Below, in pieces: positions 1 through 8,389 of a DNA stretch of 64,000 bases (its first letter is position 1; every line of letters begins with the position of its first letter). Location of the stretch: contig NZ_BMAQ01000003.1 in the NCBI RefSeq assembly GCF_015472005.1, positions 62,001 through 126,000 of the forward strand, written 5' to 3'. The stretch comes from Insulibacter thermoxylanivorax (GTDB lineage: Bacteria; Bacillota; Bacilli; Paenibacillales; DA-C8). Below the pieces are notes generated by a model that searched no databases, was not told the origin of the DNA, and was given only the letters and a program-made list of their open reading frames with translations. The position numbers and the translations under genes were made by a program.

Positions 1-105
1 CGTGGTTGACCGACTAATCGCTGCGAAGATATGCTGAATCCCATCGACTTGGCGGACATACATCGTCCAGCTCTGAATATACATAGCGAACAAGGAGGTT
101 CCTGC

Positions 106-1056
106 ATGAGGAAGAAACAGCTGACGGTCATCGTTGTGCCCGAAGCCGATCGATCCGTGCGCCGTTTCCGCACATCGCGGATCCCACTCCTCGTCCTGCT
201 GGCCCTGACCTTCTGCATGGCTGCTTTGTTCTTCCTGTGGCTTGATTGGAAGAAACAAACCTATGAGCGCATCATTCATCAGATCTCTGACCGTTTGACC
301 TCAGAGAGGCGTTCGCACCAAGATCAGTTAACGATGAAGAATGAGACGATTGAAGAACTTCAACAAGAAGTCATCAAGCTGACGGAACAGACCGAGGAAG
401 TGCGCAGCAAGCTGGCAGAACTGCAGCGTTTGGAAGAGGAGATCCGAGCGGTCACTGGGATCGATTACCCGGATGCAGAGGGTGAGGATCGATCCGTCCA
501 AGCTGCCGGCGGTACTTTCCATGCTGTCAAGGAGGATGAAATCCTGACCCTCGCTGATGCTGCAGCACAATCCTTAAGCACATTGTCGCAATCGCTGACC
601 TTCATGCAAGAACGGCTGGACCAGCTGCTGGCAAAATTGTCGTATCTGGAGTATCTCTCCAGCATCACGCCGTCGATCTGGCCGGCGGAAGGAGGACGGA
701 TCACTTCGAGATACGGCTATCGACTCGATCCCCTCACGCGCCGCTCCGCCTTTCACAGCGGTGTCGATATCGACGGCAAACTTCGTGATGATATCTATGC
801 CGCTGCAGCCGGCAAGGTCGCAGAGACAGGATTTACGAACAGCTTGGGCAACTACATCATCATCGACCATTCACGCGGGCTCCAGACGCTGTACGCTCAT
901 CTGCACGAGATCCTCGTTGATCCCGGCGATCAAGTGGACAAAGGCGAATTGATCGGCCTCATGGGCTCCACCGGCCGCAGCACCGGTACCCATCTCCACT
1001 ATGAAGTCCATGTGAACGGCAAGCCGGTGAATCCTCAATCTTATTTACCTGACTAA
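106..1056 (+). CDS. M23 family metallopeptidase, membrane-anchored
   Basis: Predicted peptidoglycan endopeptidase of 316 residues. A short basic N-terminus is followed by one membrane segment (about residues 27-46), a charged coiled-coil region (about 50-120) and a C-terminal LytM/M23 domain. The zinc-binding motifs are visible: HSGVDID near residue 217 and HLHYEVH near 295-301. The start is chosen at 106 because an AAGGAGG ribosome-binding site precedes it; an in-frame ATG at 31 has no such site. The bactofilin gene follows after 17 bases with its own strong binding site, so the two are probably one operon. Pairs of bactofilin and M23 peptidase are known to control cell shape in other bacteria; the same role here is inference. 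Confidence 0.9.
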   Translation: MRKKQLTVIVVPEADRSVRRFRTSRIPLLVLLALTFCMAALFFLWLDWKKQTYERIIHQISDRLTSERRSHQDQLTMKNETIEELQQEVIKLTEQTEEVRSKLAELQRLEEEIRAVTGIDYPDAEGEDRSVQAAGGTFHAVKEDEILTLADAAAQSLSTLSQSLTFMQERLDQLLAKLSYLEYLSSITPSIWPAEGGRITSRYGYRLDPLTRRSAFHSGVDIDGKLRDDIYAAAAGKVAETGFTNSLGNYIIIDHSRGLQTLYAHLHEILVDPGDQVDKGELIGLMGSTGRSTGTHLHYEVHVNGKPVNPQSYLPD

Positions 1057-1073
1057 TAAGGAGGTCATTCATC

Positions 1074-1490
1074 ATGCGCAAGGTGAACAAGCTGAAGGAG
1101 ATGAAGACACAAACAACGGATACCTTGATCGGCGCAGGCACGGTCGTCGAAGGCAAGCTCCACAGCAATGCCAGTCTCCGGATTGACGGCAGTGTGCGCG
1201 GTGATATCACTTGTAAAGGCGATCTATACATAGGAGAGAATGCAGTGCTGCAATCCGATGTCCAGGCTGCCAATATCTATCATGCCGGCAAAATCCACGG
1301 CACAGTCACAACTACCGGCACCCTGCATGTATCGAAGAGTGGTAAGATCTACGGCGACCTGAACGTTGCCAAGATCCAGATCGCCGAAGGGGCTGTATTC
1401 GAGGGCACGATTATCATGAGAACGGAAGTGGCCAAACAAGCTTCCGCCGTCTCCCAACCCAAGAATGACAAAGTCAAAGTTGTAAAGTAG
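1074..1490 (+). CDS. Bactofilin (polymer-forming cytoskeletal protein)
   Basis: 138-residue protein of the bactofilin (DUF583) family. Residues 12-115 show the repetitive short beta-strand pattern of a right-handed beta-helix, with IGAGTVVEGKL near the N-terminus and recurring G-x-I/V turns. The N- and C-terminal tails are short and polar, the C-terminal one Lys-rich. An AAGGAGG site lies 9 bases before the ATG. Bactofilins self-assemble into filaments on the inner membrane face and recruit cell-wall enzymes; the M23 protein immediately upstream is the likely partner. Confidence 0.92.
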   Translation: MRKVNKLKEMKTQTTDTLIGAGTVVEGKLHSNASLRIDGSVRGDITCKGDLYIGENAVLQSDVQAANIYHAGKIHGTVTTTGTLHVSKSGKIYGDLNVAKIQIAEGAVFEGTIIMRTEVAKQASAVSQPKNDKVKVVK

Positions 1491-1565
1491 TTCAAACGCC
1501 AAGCCTTCGCATTGGAACTCTGCTGCTGGTCAGACGAAGCCGAACAGTCTAGCGGCTGGTCAGGG

Positions 1566-2255
1566 TCAGGAGGCATCATCGCGGCGGTCGATTCCTCCGT
1601 AACCCAGAAAGTGAACTGCTTCTGCCATCACCCTGTATCCTAATGCATTTGGATGCACCATATCCTCACCGATCAGATCATCGATGCGATATATAAAGGC
1701 TTCATAGATATCCACGATTCGGATCTGCGGCGTCTCATAACGCTGCCAGACTTTATTAAAACGGCCGACCCAATATCCCGTTTCCTCAAACATAGGAAAG
1801 GGATTATACAGATTCAAGATGCGCATCTCAAGCGGCTTCTCCGCCGCCGAAGCATACTCGGAACGAATCTGTTCCAGCTCCCCGAAGAATTCTGCCGTGC
1901 GGCCGTGGAATTCGCGCAGAGCATTCCTCAATACCTGCGGGTCTCGCTTCGCCAGGAACACCCTTGCCGCTTGCAGCAGATCATTGCCGCCCGCTGTTAA
2001 GCTTAGCAGTTCCGCTTCGCGGATCACGACCCGCAAGTAATCATCCGTTCTTAAGCGATGCAGAATATCGCCCAGCGTCTCACCCGTTACACCGGCGTTA
2101 TGCAGAATGACCGGACGACCGATCGCCTCTTCCATCCGTTTGCTGAATACAGCAGCGAAGCTTTCTTCCTCAGATACCCCGAATCCCTCGGTTAAAGAGT
2201 CCCCTAACGCCACATAGACCAGAGGTTTCACCATCTCCTTCACCCCGCTTCCCAC
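1566..2255 (-). CDS. SGNH/GDSL-type hydrolase
   Basis: About 229 residues, a single-domain SGNH esterase/lipase. Block I is VALGDSLTEGFG with the nucleophile Ser near residue 20, block III is GGND, and the catalytic Asp and His are in DMVHPNALGYR near residues 198-201. I chose a GTG start at 2255 because GGGAGG lies six bases upstream; a longer frame to 2312 and an ATG at 2234 are less well supported. No signal peptide is apparent, so it is probably cytoplasmic. Substrate is unknown: carbohydrate acetyl groups and acyl-lysophospholipids are the usual options in this family. It stands alone between the bactofilin operon (convergent) and a repeat array. Confidence 0.85.
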   Translation of the reverse strand: MGSGVKEMVKPLVYVALGDSLTEGFGVSEEESFAAVFSKRMEEAIGRPVILHNAGVTGETLGDILHRLRTDDYLRVVIREAELLSLTAGGNDLLQAARVFLAKRDPQVLRNALREFHGRTAEFFGELEQIRSEYASAAEKPLEMRILNLYNPFPMFEETGYWVGRFNKVWQRYETPQIRIVDIYEAFIYRIDDLIGEDMVHPNALGYRVMAEAVHFLGYGGIDRRDDAS

Positions 2256-2370
2256 ATCAATCCTCCCGCCTATATGGATGTACTCCAATATATGTTCATA
2301 CAGCTTAACCACATGCTAGATACTTCGCCCCGCCGACACACCGCCAGTCTGTCCGCTTCCCTCAAAGGGG

Positions 2371-2573
2371 AATAGTGGAAGTCAAATTTCCTTTATTTCG
2401 TCCGATACCATGTTTTTTATGAAATAGGGTAACTCAAATTTCCCTTATTTTGCTTAATAGGGTAATAACAACAGTGATTTACTCAAAAAATCGGAAATAA
2501 TGTAAATTTGACTTCCGCTATTTTCGAAAAATCAGCGGAAAGATCGAAATAGAGGAAATTTAACTTCCCTTAT
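2371..2573. repeat. Intergenic array of four ~30-bp palindromic repeats (family A)
   Basis: Four related AT-rich units of 27-30 bases lie at 2371-2398, 2422-2451, 2495-2524 and 2547-2573. The common pattern is AAATAG-GGAA-TCAAATTT-CCTTATTT, an imperfect palindrome, and copies occur in both orientations. The same family recurs at 36806-37001. The array fills the gap upstream of the SGNH hydrolase gene and ends close to the germination gene remnant. No gene is visible in it. Confidence 0.8.
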
Positions 2574-2610
2574 CCTCACTGCGGACTGCAACAGACTGCA
2601 ATAGACTGCA

Positions 2611-3207
2611 GTGGATTGCAGCATGCTCTTGTTCTGGAATGATATGGGTGAATATCTGATATTCTCTTACGGAACCGCACAACCTATCGAATACAACCAC
2701 GGGCTCATTCCATCGAAGCTGGCCTTCTCCATCGCCGGAACCCGCGAAGGAGTACCCTTCCCTGCTGTCTTGGAAGCCTTCATGATGGTATTCACGATGG
2801 AGATCCTGCGGGAAACAGGGGTCCGTCTTCCCAAACCCGTCGGTCATACCATCGGGATCGTAGGCCGCCAGGTGATCGGTGAAGCAGCGGTGCGAGCAGG
2901 GATCGTCAGCCCGATCATGGTGATCATTGTGGCCCTCACCGCGATCGCTTCCTTCACACTTCCTGCATACAACTTCACCGCCGCGCTCAGGCTGCTCCGC
3001 TTCGGCGTGATGGCAGCAGCTTGCGCGGTCACTCAGACAATAACACCAGCACCTAAGCGCTGTTCAATCTCTTCGGTTCCTGCGCAGCAAGAAGCGGATG
3101 ATGGTCCCCGGCGTATGCCTTGGAGTTCATCATCCGCTCTCTTGTGTCCGTGCCCGTCGTTCACTATCATGGGCAGATGCAGTTTTATTTTCATTTGCGA
3201 ATTGTGA
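2611..3207 (+). pseudogene. GerA-type spore germination protein remnant
   Basis: The open frame carries, from about 2700 to 3027, a stretch typical of the membrane domain of GerAA/GerKA/GerBA germinant receptor subunits: [19 protein letters not shown], then [14 protein letters not shown] and [16 protein letters not shown]. Family members are about 480-520 residues long; only some 110 residues remain here. The upstream half is missing, replaced by the repeat array and a short gactgca-type tandem. The frame loses similarity after [10 protein letters not shown] and runs into unrelated sequence. There is no ribosome-binding site at the frame start. I read it as a decayed fragment of a receptor gene. 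Confidence 0.75.
3093..3138. other. Inverted repeat with 11-bp arms
   Basis: agcggatgatg (3093-3103) pairs with catcatccgct (3128-3138) around a 24-base loop. It lies between the germination gene remnant and the 3' end of the thioesterase gene and may act as a transcription stop, although no T-run follows closely on either strand. Confidence 0.4.
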
Positions 3208-3233
3208 ATATCTGTCTTCTGTCAGACTCCCAT

Positions 3234-3641
3234 TTAGCCTTCCTTCGCGCGGTAAGCAGCCGTAGCCAGCGCCAGGAGCTCGCCCTGTTCATCGTATATG
3301 CTGCCTTTCGTCGTGATCGTCTGGCGTGTGGCATGTACGATCTCTCCGCTTACTTTCATCCTGCCGGCAAGGCGGATTGGGGCGACATAATGGATCGACA
3401 GATTCGTCGTTACGACGCGCGCCTTCGGTTTAAGATGATAAGCTGCATAACCCATAACGTGATCGAGCATCGCTGCGTAGACCCCGCCATGGGTGATGCC
3501 CATATGGTTGAGGTGATGGGCTTCGATCGTAACCTCGCCTTCCAACCGGCGGTCGCTGACAGCGGTGAGACGTCCGCCGATATAATCGAAGAATGTACCG
3601 CGGCCTTCTTCCTGCAGCCATGCAAGTGTTTGTTCTGTCAT
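3234..3641 (-). CDS. PaaI/YdiI-type hotdog thioesterase
   Basis: 135 residues, the normal length for single-domain hotdog acyl-CoA thioesterases. The family signature NHMGITHGGVYAAMLDHVMG spans about residues 45-64, with the HGGV turn at 51-54 and a catalytic-type Asp at 60. An AGGAGG site lies eight bases before the ATG. The protein should hydrolyse an acyl- or aryl-CoA in the cytoplasm; the substrate cannot be told from sequence. It is monocistronic, flanked by a remnant and a convergently spaced Yip1-like gene on the same strand with a 139-base gap. Confidence 0.85.
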   Translation of the reverse strand: MTEQTLAWLQEEGRGTFFDYIGGRLTAVSDRRLEGEVTIEAHHLNHMGITHGGVYAAMLDHVMGYAAYHLKPKARVVTTNLSIHYVAPIRLAGRMKVSGEIVHATRQTITTKGSIYDEQGELLALATAAYRAKEG

Positions 3642-3780
3642 TGCTGGAGCCTCCTATGTAATATCGAGTGTAAGATCGGATATGTCATTAGTATATGCTT
3701 ACAGGAGAAGTTCAGCAGCTCGCCGCAGCTGATGATGCTGCCCGCATCACTCGGGTCCCTGATTGCATCGCGTCCCCCGC

Positions 3781-4416
3781 CTAGATCCCGATCGATAATG
3801 CCTGTACCGTGATCAACAAGACGAGGTACAGGATGACGAAGATCATCAGCACCGCAGCCCCTTGCGTAGCCTTGATGCGATGTGCCTCGGCCAATCCGGC
3901 GACGAGGAAGATGATCGCATATACAGCGAAGAACAGGGTGATCAGCATAAGGACGAGATCGATCACCGGATGTGCAGCCTGTGCTTGCGCCAGCGCCTCG
4001 CCGCCCGCCAGATAAACTTCGCCATAGAGGATGAACTCGATGATCGTAACCGCCAAAGTGCCGATGAAGGGCAGCATCGCCCAGCCGACGGCGGTTGTGA
4101 GTTCGGAGAACTTCCCTTGACCGCCGACCCAGCGGCCGAAGAACATAAACACCAACGATAATAACAGCAAGAACAGGATCCCCGATACCAATCCGCCGCC
4201 CACGGCATAGACGAGCTTCATCGTTCCATCGGCATATGGATCGATCCAGTCGCTTCCCTGAATGAAGTCGACGGCATTCACGATGCCGCTGGCCGACGCG
4301 AAGATATAGGCTGGAACCAAGCTTCTTCTCGCGATCAGGCCGCGCATAGTTCCTCTAGGATGCCGCCAGATCGAGAGAAACGGGATGGACTTCTGCTGCA
4401 TGTTCGTATCCGCCAC
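3781..4416 (-). CDS. Yip1 family integral membrane protein
   Basis: About 211 residues with five predicted membrane segments and the spacing of bacterial Yip1/YIP1-like domain proteins. A WRHPRGTMRGLI segment near the N-terminus matches the usual start of this family. I chose GTG at 4416, which has a purine-rich TAGGGAGTGGGGAA sequence before it; ATG at 4401 is an alternative. A longer open frame to 4620 overlaps the divergent thiN promoter and is unlikely to be translated. Function is unknown; members are membrane proteins of unassigned role in Bacillota. Confidence 0.75.
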   Translation of the reverse strand: MADTNMQQKSIPFLSIWRHPRGTMRGLIARRSLVPAYIFASASGIVNAVDFIQGSDWIDPYADGTMKLVYAVGGGLVSGILFLLLLSLVFMFFGRWVGGQGKFSELTTAVGWAMLPFIGTLAVTIIEFILYGEVYLAGGEALAQAQAAHPVIDLVLMLITLFFAVYAIIFLVAGLAEAHRIKATQGAAVLMIFVILYLVLLITVQALSIGI

Positions 4417-4455
4417 TCTTCCCCACTCCCTAACATAAGTCACATAGTAGTGATC

Positions 4456-4485
4456 ATTATAGCAATTCATGTCAGCTTTTGTCCA
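4456..4485 (-). promoter_or_regulatory. Candidate sigma-A promoter of the Yip1-like gene
   Basis: Reading leftward, -35 TGGACA (4480-4485) and -10 TATAAT (4456-4461) are separated by 18 bases, about 40 bases before the chosen GTG start. Confidence 0.6.
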
Positions 4486-4545
4486 TGTACTGCAGGTGAA
4501 CAGCAGGATTACGCCGGAGCATCGTCGAACATGGGGGAGGATAGA

Positions 4546-4574
4546 TTGGCATAAAATTGGATCAGCCGTATAAT
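4546..4574 (+). promoter_or_regulatory. Sigma-A promoter of thiN
   Basis: -35 TTGGCA (4546-4551), a 17-base spacer and a consensus -10 TATAAT (4569-4574). Transcription would begin near 4581, giving a leader of about 58 bases before the ATG at 4639. That leader is too short for a TPP riboswitch, and no THI-box core was seen. Confidence 0.75.
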
Positions 4575-4638
4575 CAACCGTGTAAGCCAATTCGGCCGCT
4601 TGCCGATCATCGGCTGCCAAAACGGGAGGGAACCATCT

Positions 4639-5346
4639 ATGAACAAACCTTCACAACATTCGCCATATAACTCTGCAGACCATCCAACACGTGCGAATCT
4701 TCCAACACGCGCGGTCATCATCAGCGGCGGACAGCTTGGTCCGTGGGTGCTTGAACACATCCAAGCCCATGACCTAATCATCGCGGCCGACTACGGCGCA
4801 TGGTTCGCTGTACAGAACGGTATCAGACCGCATATGTCCCTCGGTGATTTTGATTCGATCCAAGAGGAGCAATTCGCCATGGTAAAGGCGCACAGCGAAG
4901 CCGTAAATACCTGTGATCCCGTCTGGAAGGATCTTACGGATACGGAGATGGCCTGGGAGTATGCCCTATCGCAGGACGTCCAAGAGATCGTGCTGCTGGG
5001 CGCAACGGGCACTAGGCTGGATCACACGATCACCAACATCCATCTCTTATCCAAAGCAGAATCCCGCGGAATACGCGCCGTGCTGATCGATGCGAACAAC
5101 GAGATCCGCCTTGTCAGTCATGTGAGCAAACAGTTGCGGGTAGAGCGCAAGGACTATAAATATGTTTCCTTAATCCCGCTGACGGAGCGGGTGACGGGGG
5201 TAACTTTGGAGGGTTTTCGCTACCCCCTGCAGGATGCTGAGCTGACCTTCGGCAAATCCTTGGGCATCAGCAATGAGCTCATCGAGCACTGGGGCTCAAT
5301 CGAGCTGAAGTCGGGCAAGCTGCTCGTCATCCAGAGCAAGGATTGA
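4639..5346 (+). CDS. thiN: Thiamine pyrophosphokinase
   Basis: 235 residues. Transfers pyrophosphate from ATP to thiamine to give thiamine pyrophosphate, the active cofactor. The family motifs are clear: ISGGQLG near residue 28, GDFDS at 69-73 (metal and nucleotide site) and GATGTRLDHTITN at about 121-133. The C-terminal beta-sandwich that binds thiamine follows, with SLIPLTERVTGVTLEG. ATG at 4639 is preceded by GGGAGGG; an in-frame ATG at 4600 is upstream but has no such site. The N-terminus is slightly longer than usual, with about 24 polar residues before the core. The convergent NMT1/THI5-type ABC importer beyond it may supply thiamine precursors. Confidence 0.93.
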   Translation: MNKPSQHSPYNSADHPTRANLPTRAVIISGGQLGPWVLEHIQAHDLIIAADYGAWFAVQNGIRPHMSLGDFDSIQEEQFAMVKAHSEAVNTCDPVWKDLTDTEMAWEYALSQDVQEIVLLGATGTRLDHTITNIHLLSKAESRGIRAVLIDANNEIRLVSHVSKQLRVERKDYKYVSLIPLTERVTGVTLEGFRYPLQDAELTFGKSLGISNELIEHWGSIELKSGKLLVIQSKD

Positions 5347-5424
5347 TCCCGCCGGATCGGCCGCTGTTCAATCGATGCAGACGCCCATGCCTGCTGCAAG
5401 TGCATGTCCGCAGTATACCGCCTG

Positions 5425-6276
5425 CTACTGGCGCCGCACCAGCTTGTTCTCCATATAAGCTACGGCTTGGTACATCAAGGTGGCGGCGATCGCGATGACG
5501 AACAGACTGCCGATGACGAGCGTGAAGTTGAACACTTGGAAACCATAGATGATGAGATAACCGAGGCCTTCCTTCGCGACGAGGAACTCGCCGACGATAA
5601 CGCCGACCCAGGCGAGGCCGACGTTCACCTTCAGAGTGGAGACGATCGTCGGAAAGGAAGCCGGCAGGATCACGCGGCGAAAGACCGTGCTGCGCCCGCC
5701 GCCGAATAACCGTACGACCTTCACATAGTTGGCATCGACTTCCTTGAAACTTGAGTACACCACGATGGTCGTGATGATCACCGTGATCGCCAACGCCATC
5801 GCGATGACCGCTCCTAAACCAGGACCGATCGCGACGATGAAGATCGGGCCGAGCGCCACCTTAGGCATGCTGTTCAACACGACGATGAATGGATCCAGAA
5901 CCCGTGCGAGGAAAGGCGACCACCAGATCAGCGCGGCGAAACAGGTCCCGCACAGCGTTCCCAGGATGAAACCAAGCACCGTCTCAGTGATCGTCACGCC
6001 GATATGGATGAGGAGTTCGCCTTCTTGGAGATTCTCCCACAACAGACCGACGATCTTGCTCGGATAGCTGAAGAGCAGCACATCGATCCATTTGTTCCGA
6101 CCGGCGTATTCCCACAGTCCCACTGCGCCCGTCAGAAGAAGCAGCTGCGTGAGCAGTACAAGAACCCTCATCCTCCGCCTGCGGCGCATATGCACCGCAT
6201 ATTCCAGCTCGGCTATATCCATATCACCCTTGCCTGTGCCAATCCGATCGGCTTCATCTTCCTTCGGCTTCGGCAT
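5425..6276 (-). CDS. ABC importer permease (NMT1/THI5-type system)
   Basis: 283-residue inner-membrane permease of the SsuC/TauC/ThiX class. A basic N-terminal cytoplasmic stretch of about 35 residues (HMRRRRRMR) precedes six membrane segments, and the EAA loop for the ATPase is near residues 175-200 ([19 protein letters not shown]). A GGGAGAGG site precedes the ATG. The start lies 23 bases inside the end of the ATPase gene, so translation is probably coupled. It is the last gene of the operon. Confidence 0.9.
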   Translation of the reverse strand: MPKPKEDEADRIGTGKGDMDIAELEYAVHMRRRRRMRVLVLLTQLLLLTGAVGLWEYAGRNKWIDVLLFSYPSKIVGLLWENLQEGELLIHIGVTITETVLGFILGTLCGTCFAALIWWSPFLARVLDPFIVVLNSMPKVALGPIFIVAIGPGLGAVIAMALAITVIITTIVVYSSFKEVDANYVKVVRLFGGGRSTVFRRVILPASFPTIVSTLKVNVGLAWVGVIVGEFLVAKEGLGYLIIYGFQVFNFTLVIGSLFVIAIAATLMYQAVAYMENKLVRRQ

Positions 6277-7054
6277 CTACCTCTCCCCCTTCCGTCTCCT
6301 GCAATTCGCGCCACAGCTCGCGGAACAAGCGGTGAAAGCCCGGCTCTTCCCTTGCCTGGAGCGGCAGCGCCCGCCTGATCGGCTCCGGTACATGCAGTTC
6401 CCGGCGGATATGCCCGGGATTGCGGCCAAGGACGATGACCCGGTCGCTCATCGCAATGGCTTCCGAGAGATCATGGGTTACGAGAATCGCTGTCTTCCCT
6501 TCACTTCTAAGGGTCTCCAACACGAGATCCTCCAGCGTCAACTTCGTCTGATAATCAAGGGCTGAGAAGGGCTCATCGAGGAGCAGAAGGTCGGGTTTGG
6601 CCGCCAGTGTTCTAACCAGCGCAGCCCGCTGCCGCATCCCGCCGGACAGCTGCGAGGGATATTGGTTCACGGCTCCGGCAAGCCCCATCTGATCTAACAG
6701 CTGACGAACATAGGCCTGTGAGCCAGAAGTCACTTGCTTCTTGATCTCTAGCCCGGTCATCGCATTCTCCCAGATCGTCAACCAGGGGAACAGATAATCC
6801 TGTTGCAGCATATACCCGACATGGGCGGAGGGACCGTTCACAGGTTTCCCCCGGATCCGCACTGTCCCCGACGTAGGTTGGATTAAGCCGGCGATCACCG
6901 AGAGGATCGTCGTCTTACCGCAGCCGCTCGGACCTACCAAACTGACGAACTCTCCAGGCTCTACGGACAGATGGATGCCCGCTACTGCCAGTGAAGCACC
7001 TTTATCCGTAACGTACACATGGGACATATCCTCAACGTCTACCATCCGGGCCAT
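6254..7054 (-). CDS. ABC importer ATP-binding protein (NMT1/THI5-type system)
   Basis: About 266 residues. Walker [11 protein letters not shown]-loop, signature [12 protein letters not shown] and Walker [13 protein letters not shown] are all intact, as is the H-loop (VTHDLSEA). It resembles SsuB/TauB/ThiZ ATPases. The best start is the ATG at 7054, six bases after GGGAGGG; an ATG at 7060 touches the binding site and the frame extends to 7162 without support. It lies between the binding protein gene and the permease gene, so it should energise the same importer. Confidence 0.9.
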   Translation of the reverse strand: MARMVDVEDMSHVYVTDKGASLAVAGIHLSVEPGEFVSLVGPSGCGKTTILSVIAGLIQPTSGTVRIRGKPVNGPSAHVGYMLQQDYLFPWLTIWENAMTGLEIKKQVTSGSQAYVRQLLDQMGLAGAVNQYPSQLSGGMRQRAALVRTLAAKPDLLLLDEPFSALDYQTKLTLEDLVLETLRSEGKTAILVTHDLSEAIAMSDRVIVLGRNPGHIRRELHVPEPIRRALPLQAREEPGFHRLFRELWRELQETEGGEVDAEAEGR

Positions 7055-7175
7055 ACGCATCCCTCCCTGTTGTAATGAAGTCCTAAGGTAAGTCCCTGGG
7101 TTCTCTGTTCTACATCCTAAGGTGCTTCCAACTCCATGAATTCTGCTTAACTCGGCATTCAATTAACCTGCAGGT

Positions 7176-7197
7176 ATGCTCGAATTCCAGCGAGCAT
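7176..7197. other. Intercistronic hairpin after the binding-protein gene
   Basis: atgctcg (7176-7182) and cgagcat (7191-7197) form a perfect 7-bp stem with an 8-base loop, directly after the stop codon of the binding protein gene at 7201. Such hairpins often protect the upstream message or reduce read-through so that more binding protein than membrane components is made. Confidence 0.5.
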
Positions 7198-7200
7198 CCT

Positions 7201-8202
7201 CTATTGCTGCATAGTTACCGCACGTTCTGCGAAGGAGTTGTCGACGATCAGATGATGGGCAACCCGCTCCGGAAGTTCTCCGGCTTCATCCATGATATCA
7301 AGCAGATGGTTCCATTCCTCTTCATCGATGATCGGATCTTCTGCAAAGGACCCTTGACTGCGGTAGCGTTCTACAACCCGCTTCACCACTTCCCGATCGG
7401 TATCCGGGAAATACGGCATGAGTGCATCCGTTACCGCATCCAAGGATTCGCTTTGCACCCAGCGCTGAGCACGATACACGGCAGTGGTGAATTTCTGAAT
7501 CAATTCAGGATGCTGATCGATGAAACTCCGCTTCGTCATGAACACTGTATAAGGCAGCCGGCCGCTCTCCGTACCGAAGGAAGCAACTACCTTCCCCCGG
7601 CCTTCTTGCTCGAATACCGTCGCCTGCGGTTCGAATAACTGAACATAATCTCCAGTACCTGATGAGAACGCTGCTGCAATATTCGCAAAATCGATGTTTT
7701 GAATAAGTTCCATATCTGCATGCGGATCGATCCCATGTTTCTTCAGCGTGTACTCGCCCGCCATCTGCGGCATGCCGCCCTTGCGCTGGCCCAGGAAGGT
7801 CTTCCCGCGAAGCTGCTCCCAACCAAAATCCGCAGTCTGTTCCCGGGACACAAGGAAGGTTCCGTCCGTCTGTGTGACTTGAGCAAAATTGATCACTGGA
7901 TCCTCCGCACCTTGTGCATAAACATAAATCGACGTCTCCGAACCGACGAGAGCGATATCGATCGTGCCCGCGAGAAGTGCGGTCATCGTCCGGTCTCCCC
8001 CTGGTGTCGTCGTAAGCTCTACGTCTAATCCCTCGTCCGCGAAGAATCCCTGCGTCAGCGCCACATATTGCGGGGCATAGAAGATCGAGCGCGTCACCTC
8101 GCCGATCGTAATCTTCGTCGGGCCGCCGCTTGAACATCCCGCAGCAAGCACCAACATCATGAGCAGCAGAATCGCTGTTCCCTTAAGCATGCGTCTATTC
8201 AT
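7201..8202 (-). CDS. ABC importer substrate-binding lipoprotein (NMT1/THI5 family)
   Basis: 333 residues with a lipoprotein signal peptide; the lipobox is LAAGC with Cys at residue 23. The mature protein follows the NMT1/SsuA fold, beginning ITIGEVTRSIFYAPQYVAL and continuing with the FADEGLDVELTTTPGG pattern. Family members bind pyrimidine thiamine precursors, aliphatic sulfonates, taurine, riboflavin or other small ligands. The neighbouring thiN gene makes a thiamine precursor attractive, but no TPP riboswitch is present, so the ligand stays open. A GGATGGGGGAA sequence precedes the ATG. First gene of a three-gene operon. Confidence 0.88.
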   Translation of the reverse strand: MNRRMLKGTAILLLMMLVLAAGCSSGGPTKITIGEVTRSIFYAPQYVALTQGFFADEGLDVELTTTPGGDRTMTALLAGTIDIALVGSETSIYVYAQGAEDPVINFAQVTQTDGTFLVSREQTADFGWEQLRGKTFLGQRKGGMPQMAGEYTLKKHGIDPHADMELIQNIDFANIAAAFSSGTGDYVQLFEPQATVFEQEGRGKVVASFGTESGRLPYTVFMTKRSFIDQHPELIQKFTTAVYRAQRWVQSESLDAVTDALMPYFPDTDREVVKRVVERYRSQGSFAEDPIIDEEEWNHLLDIMDEAGELPERVAHHLIVDNSFAERAVTMQQ

Positions 8203-8284
8203 TCACATTCCCCCATCCAATCAACCATCGTTTATTATCGTATGCAGATGCCCTCCGAGTGTGTTCGTCAGCGATTAACGAACC

Positions 8285-8359
8285 AAAAAAGCACCCCCGC
8301 CAAATCGGTGTCATGAGCAGGGACATCCTCCCTGCACATCCACCTAAGCAGAAGTGCTT
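8285..8359 (-). promoter_or_regulatory. Structured RNA element ending in a T-run (terminator or riboswitch-like leader)
   Basis: On the minus strand the sequence can fold into one long interrupted stem: AAGCAC/GTGCTT (8354-8359 with 8289-8294), then GGTG/CACC (8341-8344 with 8307-8310), then a perfect GCAGGGA/TCCCTGC stem (8317-8323 with 8329-8335) with a 5-base loop. Two asymmetric internal loops separate these stems, and TTTTTT follows directly. It lies after the stop of the large lipoprotein gene and about 80 bases before the importer operon. It may be only the terminator of the lipoprotein gene, or a leader attenuator of the importer operon. It does not match any riboswitch consensus I could recall. 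Confidence 0.55.
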
Positions 8360-8389
8360 ATAATTGAACGTATCTTAATCAGTTCCGTC

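Noticed and set aside
2371-2573. Possible CRISPR array from the regularly recurring ~30-base repeats
   Set aside because: The units occur in both orientations, spacers are uneven and AT-rich, and no cas gene is present; they are intergenic palindromic repeats.
4417-4638. Possible TPP riboswitch before thiN
   Set aside because: The promoter at 4546-4574 leaves a leader of about 58 bases, too short, and the THI-box core sequences are absent.
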